A stretch of DNA of 16,659 nucleotides from an uncultured archaeon. GTDB taxonomy: Archaea > Nanobdellota > Nanobdellia > Woesearchaeales > ARS49. The notes under the pieces were generated by a model that was not told where the DNA came from, searched no databases, and saw only the letters and a list, made by a program, of their open reading frames with translations. The position numbers were made by a program, and so were the translations under genes. The DNA lies in assembly GCA_902385765.1 (NCBI GenBank), contig CABMGU010000001.1:1-16659 (forward strand), in the 5' to 3' direction. The first letter of the stretch is position 1; each line of letters opens with the position of its first letter. Below, in pieces: positions 8,901 through 15,706 of this stretch.

Positions 8901-9124
8901 CAAACGACGGCGTCTCATGGAGTGCACCTATAAGGTTCGGGTACGCGGGAATTGAGGAGCCGTTCATCATGCAGGATTACGCCGGAAATTATCATGTATT
9001 TATAGGCATAAATAACGGCCATGAATTATTCTCATCCAACGGCATAGACTGGGATGATATATCAATACCTACCAATACGATGTTCAGCAATCCCTCTGTC
9101 TTTAATTGGTATAAAAATAATTAA
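5993..9124 (+). CDS. P3: pilin-like surface protein with LamG-like domain and Asp-box propeller
   Basis: 1043 residues, the longest of the family here. The prepilin signal MRKGITPIIATVLLILITVV and shared module (Cys52, Cys72, Cys115, Cys129) are followed by a cysteine module at 177 (CCGNSG), a LamG-like domain at about 230-424 related to that of P1, and a second module at 432 (CCGDDG). A compact cysteine knot with CGDGRC lies at 461-479. From about 482 to the end the sequence is beta-propeller-like, with six Asp-box motifs (SxDxGxxW type): SDDGISW at 590, SSDGLVW near 645, TDSGVSW near 696, SSDGLIF at 825, SNDGVSW at 970 and SSNGIDW at 1014. Asp boxes are typical of sialidase-type propellers, but I cannot see a full catalytic arginine triad, so binding rather than catalysis is the safer reading. 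It ends 23 bases from the convergent glutamine synthetase gene. Confidence 0.87.
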   Translation: MRKGITPIIATVLLILITVVSVAASFFWVTSLGANLQEQAGTTIRQDSTSTCLSINLISMRGDEVTIQNTGCDTISSISLLIDGVLTNYDLSTPLAPGESGVISFSSLAELKRHCIKIVLGSGTGSELCSSAEHNIAESGYGLTSNETVEGCQELEGSCTNMWFTGAITGNDEYCACCGNSGANDNFYNGSISNTTYFCNAGSFINQHIDTSRTLCEYYDYNWISNADPIVYTFSNDAAGSTPSGLILYNTAGFNDSNSWFNISDYYNGRSKVINVSFTADSTDYKVWTFDPFLYAPLGNVTVEFWMASNMTGPSETQQGLGLFLDSDGSGGAPSLQHYYNGSSIVRFFNNSENIPIGNFIPGVWYKYKLIADITTERVFIYQNDILLYNDNMDMKKGIAALGLYSAHGDISTNLYYDDIRVTSPMQTGPNCCGDDGSLDNFHNSTDYCCNGILNSGSCFCGDGRCQMWENPASCSLDCKDYFSAVFDDNMGGLRKISYGNSWGVINYNLFEGTNPRVTIDDDGTMWMTYVSSGTIYVRNSTSNTTNWNAASTISSDAGIREPDIAAGDNGMKMVVYGNSIDSNIYVRISDDGISWSSESVIEDSALTNKYSRIPSITYTHGKFFITYPFMDFISFKYGVRLASSSDGLVWDYVDIYNDSNDNYYFSDVLGDSEGNLYLNVYDDMGMYSPLFKKSTDSGVSWTDLTLEGGLMFNSHTPMIQANDGKIVGVYMRSGAFYLLYSLDKEYFQSYGPVSETTMVNYPDLMQIPNNDYVIFYDDGSNIYVEHLPIIPVSVASSIPSWVRRNDGMIHMIYTDSLYIYSSNSSDGLIFSSPTQLVDDIMLSDPSLILDKRGNCLVSYIASASSNITILNATDCINYDQLVSIGPSSVYSFQTMIQDNSGVYWIIYRNSSNGYTYMINALNPGVLSNWSEPVIIFQVDYNNPNMMQDDGGKYWMTMTNESQYVYITNSNDGVSWSAPIRFGYAGIEEPFIMQDYAGNYHVFIGINNGHELFSSNGIDWDDISIPTNTMFSNPSVFNWYKNN

Positions 9125-9134
9125 TGGCATAAAT

Positions 9135-9142
9135 AAAAAAAA
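9135..9142 (-). terminator. Oligo-T terminator of glnA
   Basis: Eight T residues on the minus strand, starting six bases after the glnA stop codon, in the short gap between convergent P3 and glnA. Confidence 0.5.
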
Positions 9143-9147
9143 TAGTT

Positions 9148-10494
9148 TTACAAGTATTTCTCGACTTCCCACTCAGTGACTATAGTCCTGTATTCTTCAG
9201 CTTCTTTCTCCTTCGCCTTGGCATACTTATTGAACAAATCATCGCCTAATAAATCATTCATTAACTTGCTCTTCTTCATTTCCTCTACAGCCTCGGTTAA
9301 TGAGCCAGGCAGAGTAGTTATTCCTCTATGTTCAAGTTCTTCCTTTGTCTTTTCATATACGCTGTCCTCAGTCTCAGACATTAATTCTAGCTTTTGTTTT
9401 ATGCCTTCGAGCCCTGCTTTAAGCATTGCTGCAAAAGCAAGATAAGGGTTAGCGCTGGGGTCCGGGCACCTAAGCTCCCCGCGCACTGACGACTCTCTTC
9501 CTTCAGTAAATCTTGGAAGCCTGACTAATGCGCTCCTGTTTCTCCTGCCCCAGCAGGTGTAGACTGGTGCTTCGTACCCGACTACCAATCTCTTGTATGA
9601 ATTAACTGTCGGGTTTAATAACGCATTCATTTCCTTTACGTATTTTAATTCTCCTGCAATGAATTCTTTGGCAGTCTTTGATAATTTGCACAGGTCCTTA
9701 TCATCATAAAATGCATTCTTTCCTTTAATATCAAAAAGGCTGAAGTGAACATGCATTCCGCTTCCAGCTTTCTTGTATAATGGTTTTGGCATGAATGAAG
9801 CGATTAGTCCATGCTTGTGCGCTATCATTTTAATAACATGTTTTAATGTTATCACTTTATCTGCTGTGCTTAACGGGTCTCCGTAATGGAAGCCTATTTC
9901 GTGCTGTCCGTTGCCAACTTCATGATGGCTCCTCTCGCTTTCGATTCCGAACATTGATAATGCATTCATAACCTCTTTTCTAATCTCGCTGCCAGCATCT
10001 CTAATTGAGCAGTCAAAATAAGATCCTGTGTCATTGTCAGGAATTTGTATTTTTCCTTTTTCATCCTTTCTGAATAAGTAAAATTCAACCTCGGGTCCTA
10101 CGCGAAATTCGTAGCCCATCATTTTAGCTTCTTTCATCACTTTTTTTAGAACATTTCTCGGGTCTCCTTCGTAAAGTTTCCCTTCAGGGGTGTAAACATC
10201 GCATATTATTCTTGCAGTTTTAGTTTCATTATTATCCCCAGGTATGATTGCATAAGTTGAAATGTCAGGTTTCAGATACATGTCGCTTTCCATTATTCTC
10301 GTATAACCTTTAATTGATGAGCCGTCAAACCAGACGCCCCTGTCCAACGCCTCTTTTAGGCAGTCAATGGGTATTTCCACGGATTTTAATGTGCCGAACA
10401 TGTCGGTGAATTGTAAATCGATAAATTTTACTTTATCTTTGATTGCTTGTTTTATTAGATTATCAGTTTCACTCATTACATCTTTCACTCTCAT
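9148..10494 (-). CDS. glnA: Glutamine synthetase, type I
   Basis: Catalyses ATP-dependent formation of glutamine from glutamate and ammonia in the cytoplasm; the family forms dodecamers. Its 448 residues match compact GSI enzymes. Signatures in order: FTDMFGTLKSVEIP near 29-42; GPEVEF at 133-138, with metal ligands Glu135 and Glu137; HHEVGNGQHEIGF at 190-202, with Glu192 and Glu199; GSGMHVHFSL at 244-253, with His248; NPTVNSYKRL at 294-303; GYEAP at 306-310; NRSALVR at 319-325; and RGELRCPDPSANPY near 338-351. No active-site residue appears missing. VVGYEAP replaces the commoner VPGYEAP. The start is ambiguous: ATG at 10494 gives six extra residues, whereas ATG at 10476 (MSETDNLIKQ) fits family N-termini better. 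It lies 14 bases after the 58-residue ORF, is probably co-transcribed with it, and is divergent from an Lrp regulator. Confidence 0.97.
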   Translation of the reverse strand: MRVKDVMSETDNLIKQAIKDKVKFIDLQFTDMFGTLKSVEIPIDCLKEALDRGVWFDGSSIKGYTRIMESDMYLKPDISTYAIIPGDNNETKTARIICDVYTPEGKLYEGDPRNVLKKVMKEAKMMGYEFRVGPEVEFYLFRKDEKGKIQIPDNDTGSYFDCSIRDAGSEIRKEVMNALSMFGIESERSHHEVGNGQHEIGFHYGDPLSTADKVITLKHVIKMIAHKHGLIASFMPKPLYKKAGSGMHVHFSLFDIKGKNAFYDDKDLCKLSKTAKEFIAGELKYVKEMNALLNPTVNSYKRLVVGYEAPVYTCWGRRNRSALVRLPRFTEGRESSVRGELRCPDPSANPYLAFAAMLKAGLEGIKQKLELMSETEDSVYEKTKEELEHRGITTLPGSLTEAVEEMKKSKLMNDLLGDDLFNKYAKAKEKEAEEYRTIVTEWEVEKYL

Positions 10495-10508
10495 AATTTT
10501 TGTAATAT

Positions 10509-10685
10509 TTAATCTTCCATCTGGTCATAATTTTTGCACATCAAGTCAGCCTGTTTGCTTAACAAAATCTGCAAGTATTCATCACTTAATTTATTATGTC
10601 TTGATTGTTGTTCTATCCATTCTTGTTTTACACCAAGTTCCAGCAAGTGTTTCTCCAGCGAATCAACTGTACTATTAGTACTCAT
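10509..10685 (-). CDS. Small hypothetical protein (58 residues) upstream of glnA
   Basis: A complete 58-codon frame (MSTNSTVDSLEKHLLELGVK...), ending KNYDQMED. I do not recognise it. It is hydrophilic and acidic, looks mostly helical, and has one cysteine and no membrane segment. Support for a real gene is positional: a strong TATA sequence on the minus strand (10706-10713) is centred close to 25 bases before its ATG, while no equally placed box serves either glnA start. This makes it the first gene of a leaderless small-ORF-glnA transcript. Its stop is 14 bases before the glnA ATG. It could be a small regulator or partner of glutamine synthetase, or simply a translated leader; the sequence cannot decide. 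Confidence 0.65.
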   Translation of the reverse strand: MSTNSTVDSLEKHLLELGVKQEWIEQQSRHNKLSDEYLQILLSKQADLMCKNYDQMED

Positions 10686-10705
10686 ACTATAAAACTAGAT
10701 AATCT

Positions 10706-10713
10706 TATATATA
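10706..10713 (-). promoter_or_regulatory. TATA box of the small-ORF-glnA unit
   Basis: TATATATA within a longer alternating AT run (TTATATATATTAA on the plus strand), centred about 24.5 bases upstream of the ATG at 10685. This is consistent with a leaderless start. Confidence 0.65.
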
Positions 10714-10729
10714 TTAACATTTATGTTAA
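10714..10729. promoter_or_regulatory. Inverted repeat, candidate Lrp operator
   Basis: TTAACATTTATGTTAA has perfect seven-base arms (TTAACAT and ATGTTAA) around a TT spacer. It directly abuts the upstream side of the glnA-unit TATA box, where TFB would contact DNA, and lies in the divergent region next to an Lrp/AsnC gene. Lrp-family proteins bind AT-rich imperfect palindromes of this size. The assignment is an inference. Confidence 0.5.
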
Positions 10730-10764
10730 AAAGGTTTAAATTTGTAAATTATTTGAAGTAAATC

Positions 10765-10772
10765 TTTATATA
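10765..10772 (+). promoter_or_regulatory. TATA box of the Lrp/AsnC gene
   Basis: TTTATATA would place a start site near 10795 and leave a ~29-base leader that contains the Shine-Dalgarno sequence. A second candidate, TTTATATC at 10781-10788, would start transcription almost on the Shine-Dalgarno, so it is less likely. Confidence 0.5.
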
Positions 10773-10811
10773 TTATAACTTTTATATCTATTATTTGTTT
10801 AGATACTTAAT

Positions 10812-10816
10812 AGGTG
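10812..10816 (+). promoter_or_regulatory. Shine-Dalgarno sequence of the Lrp/AsnC gene
   Basis: AGGTG lies seven bases before the ATG at 10824 and matches the archaeal GGTG core. It fixes the start and contrasts with the leaderless pilin genes. Confidence 0.65.
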
Positions 10817-10823
10817 TAAAGTT

Positions 10824-11267
10824 ATGGTTGATGATTTGGATACAAAAATAATAAACAGCCTGGTTTTAAACTCCAAGGTTTCCAGCAGGGAATTGGCAAG
10901 AAAAGTAGGGGTTTCTGTTGTTACAGTCCTAAAACGCATTAAGGATTTGGAAAAGGAGGGCTTAATCAAGTTTTATACAGTGAACCTTAATTACGAAAAA
11001 TTAGGGTACGACGTCCACGTAATTGTTAAGATGAGGATAGCAAAAGGCAAACTCTTTGAGGTTGAAGGGAAGATTGCAGTCGATCCCCACGTTTTTGCAG
11101 TATATGACGTGACAGGTGATTTTGATGCAATAGTAATTGCGAAATTCAAGAACAGGAAGATGATGGACTTATTCTTGAAAAAAATCCAGACTTACGACTT
11201 TGTCGAAAGGACAGAAACAAGCCTTATATTAAACACGATTAAAGAGCAGCCAATAGTCATAGAATAG
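10824..11267 (+). CDS. Lrp/AsnC-family transcriptional regulator
   Basis: 147 residues, the normal length for the family. An N-terminal helix-turn-helix spans about 4-50 (LDTKIINSLVLNSKVS, then SRELARKVGVSVVTVLKRIK), followed by the alpha-beta RAM effector domain at about 62-140 with the signature VYDVTGDFDAIVIAKF (93-108). Lrp proteins are dimers or octamers that sense amino acids or related metabolites and control nitrogen and amino-acid genes. The divergent arrangement with the glutamine synthetase unit, and the inverted repeat between them, suggest that it controls glnA and perhaps itself. The gene has an AGGTG Shine-Dalgarno at good spacing. It ends 32 bases before P4, and a T tract at 11268-11274 could terminate it. 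Family assignment is secure; the target is inferred. Confidence 0.93.
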   Translation: MVDDLDTKIINSLVLNSKVSSRELARKVGVSVVTVLKRIKDLEKEGLIKFYTVNLNYEKLGYDVHVIVKMRIAKGKLFEVEGKIAVDPHVFAVYDVTGDFDAIVIAKFKNRKMMDLFLKKIQTYDFVERTETSLILNTIKEQPIVIE

Positions 11268-11269
11268 TT

Positions 11270-11277
11270 TTTTTAAT
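11270..11277 (+). promoter_or_regulatory. TATA-like box of P4
   Basis: TTTTTAAT is centred 26.5 bases before the P4 ATG, the same sequence and distance as at P1. It is part of a T tract that may also terminate the Lrp transcript. Confidence 0.5.
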
Positions 11278-11299
11278 ACGGGCTTGATTAATTTTTTTT

Positions 11300-14026
11300 A
11301 TGCGTAAAGCGATTACTCCTATTATTGCTACTGTACTTCTTATTCTTATGACGGTTGTCTCTGTCGCTGCATCTTTCTTCTGGGTGACGAGTGTCAGTTC
11401 TACTTTGGAGGAGAATGCAGGCTCTCAGATTGGTTCGAATACTTTGAGTGCGTGTTCTCGTATTAATTTTATAAGCATGAGGGGTGACGAAGTCGTAGTT
11501 CAGAATACAGGCTGTGACACTCTAACTAATATCACTTTGTTAATTGACGGCGTATTGACTAATTATGACTTATCAGCGCCACTTGCACCAGGTGATAGTG
11601 CTGTTATAAGTTATGGTGCACTCAGTTCAGGAGTCAGGCACTGCGTTTCATTATTCACTCTTGGAGGCTCTAATGAGATATGCAGCAGTGCAGAAGAAAA
11701 CACAATAGAAGGAGGATTCATTGGAGAACCAGTTGGCAATGGCAACGCGTGGTATGAGACTTGCGGTGCAGGAAACACAGTTGTTAACTGGGATAACAAG
11801 TTAACATTCTCACAATTAGATCATTTAACATGCGGATGTAATTCAACACTAGGAACCAGCAATTTTGTTTTGAACCCTGGATTCGAGGATGACTTAACTT
11901 CATGGACTGTTTCCGACGGCGGACAAACCGTAATTTCAAGCACTGACAGTGTTCACTCAGGCAGCAAGTCAGTCTTTATACAAAGTGCAAATCCAGATTT
12001 AGGCGTTCAGCCTCAGGTGAATCAGGATTTGAATAATATTAGTTACATAAATTTCAGCATTAATGGCAGTAGTGCAGCATCAGGTATGTACTTTGCCGGA
12101 ATCCTGATTTCTTACACTTTTGGCAGTACACAAAAATCAATTTATTATTTGGCTTACGAGAAAGGTCTTGAATCTTTCTGCAACGGTCCGCATCCTTCAG
12201 ACCCAACTAATACTTATATTTACTGTTTAAGCGGCTTTGATAATGATGTTTGGGGCACTACTACAGTATACCCGGATAAAAATGCAGCCGACAATTTTGG
12301 AATAGATCCTGCGGCGTACACAAAAAAATTGAACTTATTAGTTGGCGGCATTACACAGGCTTACTTCGATGATATTTTTATAGGTTCAAATAGCGAAGGG
12401 CAATACTGCGACAAAGACAACAGCGCAGGAGTTGCTGACGGAATATGCCATAATAATAATTGTGCAGACATGTATTTGAGGACATTCACAAACAGCAATG
12501 AGTTCTACAATAATGAAAACGTGCCTGTCAGGATTGAATTAACTAATTTCGCAGCTTCGCCAAGCTGCAACTTAAACATTAACGGCGCCAATTATGCAAT
12601 GATTCTCACCAGTACGGAAGCATACAGAACCCTGACATTCCTCCCTTCAGGCAGTCACTTAGCTAATGTTACCTGCCAGGGAAGCAATAGTTGGATGTCA
12701 AGAACGATGAATATTAGTTCAAGCGCCGTGAAACTAAACTGGACTAATACTTATCCAGGAACCTTTGCAGACGGCAATACTAACGGCTACATGACAGTCG
12801 GGGAGTTTATCCCTTCAAATCCAGGCAAGGAAATAATTATTTCAGGAAACGAGTCAGTAATGATTTTATCCTCGAACGGCACGGTTTTGAAAACTTTAAG
12901 CGCAGCGTTAGGCGACATAGACTGGGATGGTTACCAATTCATAGACTTTAGACCTTTGAGACTTGCAGATGTTTTCGGCGACGGCGATAATGAATTATTC
13001 ATCCAAACAAGTAATCATATTTACGGATTTTATAACAATTACACTTTATTCATGAATATTTCAGATAACTCTTTTGTAACAGGTGCATTATCAATCAGTA
13101 ATATCAGTGAATCGCCAGGTCTGGAGATAATAAATACTAAATCATCTAATGATGTAACTGCATACGCTTCCAATGGAAGCATCCTTTGGCATTATAATCA
13201 GGCAGGAAGTTACGGCAGCTACGGGTACGGCCAGTTTGCAGGGTCTGCAATTGATGATGTGAACAATGACAACAGTCCCGAACTTGTGTTTGGAGAATAT
13301 GGTTCCATCACTACTCCAAGAGGAGTTAGAATGTTATCCTCTAACGGTTCATTCATGTTTAACTATTCACTGCCTGCAGCTGATCCATCAGAGTCAGAAC
13401 CTGTAACACCTGTAATAGCAGATTTTGACGCCAGCAGTCCGGGAAAAGAAATAGCATATCCAATCTTTAACTCAACACTAGGCAGCCAATTATATATCTT
13501 TGACAGTAATCTCAGCCCTTTATGTGCTTATAATTTCTCCACTGCTTATATATTGCCTTACTCTCCCGTTGCAGGTGATGTGAATGGTGACGGAAAATTA
13601 GAAATAGTAATGTTTACTGAAAACCTTGACCCTGGCTACGACCATAGGTTGTGGGTAATAAACAGCAGCTGCAGTTTGATACTATCATTTAATGGCATAA
13701 CTAGCTGGGATAACCGTCCGATACTATCCGAGATTGATTCAACCAATCCAGGGCTGGAATTTTTTACAAACATGAGAAGTGGATGTTTAACAATGCTAAA
13801 TCAGGATGGTGACATATTATATTCGGAAAAAGTAAACGGGCAGACACTTCCTTATATTTATTTCCAGAGCTCGGCAACCTCTGATGTTGACAACGACGGA
13901 TATGTTGAAATATTATCCGCAAATGGGAACAGTTTATTCCTTTTTAGAACATTATCCACGGCAACGGATAAAACTTGGCCTACATTCCACCAGAATAATA
14001 ATAATACAGGATATTTGCCTGATTAG
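11300..14026 (+). CDS. P4: pilin-like surface protein with CBM-like domain, Ig-like segment and FG-GAP-type propeller
   Basis: 908 residues. The signal is of the MRKA type (MRKAITPIIATVLLILMTVV), with Ala rather than Gly before the predicted cut. The shared module has Cys52, Cys72, Cys115 and Cys128. Residues about 187-362 begin NPGFEDDLTSW and end AYFDDIFIG, typical of galactose-binding/CBM-type jelly rolls. A short cysteine segment (370-388) and an Ig-like stretch (about 392-480) follow. From about 485 there are eight propeller-type motifs, alternating Asp-rich loops (DVFGDGDNE, DVNNDNSPE, DVNGDGKLE, DVDNDGYVE) with SNPGKE/SPGLE-type turns. The last residues (WPTFHQNNNNTG) resemble a closing motif seen after FG-GAP propellers. 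Eight T residues immediately precede the ATG, and no Shine-Dalgarno is present. Carbohydrate binding at the cell surface is a reasonable inference. Confidence 0.86.
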   Translation: MRKAITPIIATVLLILMTVVSVAASFFWVTSVSSTLEENAGSQIGSNTLSACSRINFISMRGDEVVVQNTGCDTLTNITLLIDGVLTNYDLSAPLAPGDSAVISYGALSSGVRHCVSLFTLGGSNEICSSAEENTIEGGFIGEPVGNGNAWYETCGAGNTVVNWDNKLTFSQLDHLTCGCNSTLGTSNFVLNPGFEDDLTSWTVSDGGQTVISSTDSVHSGSKSVFIQSANPDLGVQPQVNQDLNNISYINFSINGSSAASGMYFAGILISYTFGSTQKSIYYLAYEKGLESFCNGPHPSDPTNTYIYCLSGFDNDVWGTTTVYPDKNAADNFGIDPAAYTKKLNLLVGGITQAYFDDIFIGSNSEGQYCDKDNSAGVADGICHNNNCADMYLRTFTNSNEFYNNENVPVRIELTNFAASPSCNLNINGANYAMILTSTEAYRTLTFLPSGSHLANVTCQGSNSWMSRTMNISSSAVKLNWTNTYPGTFADGNTNGYMTVGEFIPSNPGKEIIISGNESVMILSSNGTVLKTLSAALGDIDWDGYQFIDFRPLRLADVFGDGDNELFIQTSNHIYGFYNNYTLFMNISDNSFVTGALSISNISESPGLEIINTKSSNDVTAYASNGSILWHYNQAGSYGSYGYGQFAGSAIDDVNNDNSPELVFGEYGSITTPRGVRMLSSNGSFMFNYSLPAADPSESEPVTPVIADFDASSPGKEIAYPIFNSTLGSQLYIFDSNLSPLCAYNFSTAYILPYSPVAGDVNGDGKLEIVMFTENLDPGYDHRLWVINSSCSLILSFNGITSWDNRPILSEIDSTNPGLEFFTNMRSGCLTMLNQDGDILYSEKVNGQTLPYIYFQSSATSDVDNDGYVEILSANGNSLFLFRTLSTATDKTWPTFHQNNNNTGYLPD

Positions 14027-14032
14027 TAATAG

Positions 14033-14040
14033 TTTTTAAA
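14033..14040 (+). promoter_or_regulatory. TATA-like box of P5
   Basis: TTTTTAAA is centred 27.5 bases before the P5 ATG, inside the 37-base gap after P4. A T tract at 14047-14052 could end P4 transcripts, so P5 may have its own promoter despite the tandem layout. Confidence 0.45.
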
Positions 14041-14063
14041 TTTCCGTTTTTTAATAAATAATC

Positions 14064-15701
14064 ATGCGTAAAGCGATTACTCCTATAATTGCTACTGTAC
14101 TTCTTATTCTTAGGACTGTTATTTCCGTAGCTGCAAGTTTTATATGGATTACTGGCGTAAATTCAGTACTGGAAGAGAGAACAGGCTCCGAAACTGAATC
14201 CGTAGTATCCAGCTGCTCGAGAATAAACTTAATCAGCTCGAGAGGAGACCAGATTGCCATCGAGAACACAGGGTGCGACAAGATAAGCAAAATTAATGTA
14301 ATAATTGACGGAGTTCTTACTGAGTATAATCTTGATGTTCCTTTAAGCCCGGGAGAAGCTGGAGTAATAACACTTGACTCAATGGAGGAGGGGAAAAGTC
14401 ACTTGGTAGAGATGGTTCTTGACAACTCGCAGATAACATCTGTACCTTTCACTGCAAGCCAGAGCAGTTTCCAAGCAGGATTCTGCAGCAACACGTGCGG
14501 GGATGGAGTATGCTGCCACAGTTATGGGGAGAGCTGGAGCACATGCGTTTCAGATTGCATAATAAAAACTTACCCCTTTGACCAGAATGGAATAATTTAC
14601 AATTACAGATTATTTAACACAGGAACAGGGAGCGTACTCGGAGGAAGAGTGCCATTTTATACAACAACAGATGATAATAACCCCAGCCATAAATTCCAAA
14701 TGGCAAGCGATAAGACAGCATTTAATGTATTCAGCCAGGGCATGCCGCAGGGAATATACTATTCAATTTATTACGACGGATTATGGAGTCAGGTTGCAAG
14801 ACTAACTCCTGATGACGGCACAAGCTATGAAGTGAAAGAAATGAGCAATTCAGATATTAGAGAACTAGTTTACGTAGCTTATGAACAATGCATTGATTCA
14901 TTCTATAATAACTGCACATTGTACATGAGAGCATTAAGCAGAAATAACGGATTTTCATCACCTGTAACATTAAATGAAAACCAGGAATTTCATGTTAATG
15001 GTGTAAGAATAGGATTAAGCAATAATGGTCTGCACGGCATAATCGTATGGGATGACCATGTTAATTCCAATGCATTAAATTACAGTATCTTAATAGACGG
15101 TGCGTGGTACGGACCAATAACAATAACAGACAATTATTATTATAATATAGTGTCTGCGAGCGCTAACAACAAAGGTCAATACGTAGTGGTTTATTCAGAC
15201 ATACAGCCTGCTGATGATACTTACCACTTTTTCTATTATGACGGCTCAGCATGGAATAATATGAACATAACTGAACAAGGATATCCTTCAACAGCTGCAT
15301 CAATAGGGGACTCATTCATATTTACAATATCGGACAGTTTTGGCGTATCCGACAACAATTATGTCTCACGCAACTTTACAGACGGAGTGTTTGGTCCTGT
15401 CGTCACCCAAAGCAAGAGGCCGAATGGATTTTTGCTTTCATGGGGCGGCTCATCTTTCAGCAAAAACAAGTATGATGAGACTTACTCATTGCAAATATCA
15501 ACCACGGATGGTGCTTACGTTTTATTCCTTAACGGCACAAAGTGGGACCCGTTATTAAACATAACTTGGTGCACCTCCTTCGGATGCGAAGAGTACGAAG
15601 CATGCAACAATGACTGCGCTGTCGAGACATGGTGCAATGACGGCGTAGATAATGACGAAGACGGATTAACTGACTCAGCAGACATACTCGACTGCCCTTA
15701 A
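14064..15701 (+). CDS. P5: divergent pilin-like surface protein with YDG-W repeat propeller
   Basis: 545 residues with a MRKA-type prepilin signal. The hydrophobic helix contains Arg17 (LLILRTVIS), where P1-P4 have Ile or Met. Only two of the four module cysteines remain (Cys51, Cys71); the other two positions are Leu114 and Pro128. A cysteine knot starting CGDGVCC occupies 145-165 and resembles the one in P3. Residues about 170-500 contain repeated strands of the YYDGLW, LIDGAW, YYDGSAW, FTDGVF and FLNGTKW type, suggesting a beta-propeller. The C-terminus has cysteines at 503, 508, 514, 518 and 524 and an Asp-rich loop, CNDGVDNDEDGLTD, like thrombospondin-type calcium motifs. The frame is intact. 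It converges on the CYTH gene with only five bases between stops. Confidence 0.83.
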   Translation: MRKAITPIIATVLLILRTVISVAASFIWITGVNSVLEERTGSETESVVSSCSRINLISSRGDQIAIENTGCDKISKINVIIDGVLTEYNLDVPLSPGEAGVITLDSMEEGKSHLVEMVLDNSQITSVPFTASQSSFQAGFCSNTCGDGVCCHSYGESWSTCVSDCIIKTYPFDQNGIIYNYRLFNTGTGSVLGGRVPFYTTTDDNNPSHKFQMASDKTAFNVFSQGMPQGIYYSIYYDGLWSQVARLTPDDGTSYEVKEMSNSDIRELVYVAYEQCIDSFYNNCTLYMRALSRNNGFSSPVTLNENQEFHVNGVRIGLSNNGLHGIIVWDDHVNSNALNYSILIDGAWYGPITITDNYYYNIVSASANNKGQYVVVYSDIQPADDTYHFFYYDGSAWNNMNITEQGYPSTAASIGDSFIFTISDSFGVSDNNYVSRNFTDGVFGPVVTQSKRPNGFLLSWGGSSFSKNKYDETYSLQISTTDGAYVLFLNGTKWDPLLNITWCTSFGCEEYEACNNDCAVETWCNDGVDNDEDGLTDSADILDCP

Positions 15702-15706
15702 AAAAT

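Noticed and set aside
7500..9120. P3 C-terminus as an active sialidase
   Set aside because: Six Asp-box motifs are visible, but I could not identify the full arginine triad, Tyr/Glu pair and Asp in proper order. Asp boxes alone occur in many non-enzymatic propellers.
10367..10678. Plus-strand open frame of 103 codons over the glnA start region
   Set aside because: It overlaps the start of glnA and the 58-residue ORF antisense, lacks a promoter or ribosome site, and its sequence shows no recognisable feature.
14027..14063. P4 and P5 as a strict two-gene operon
   Set aside because: The 37-base gap contains a T tract and a TATA-like box at leaderless spacing, so an independent P5 promoter is at least as likely. 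Co-transcription was not asserted.
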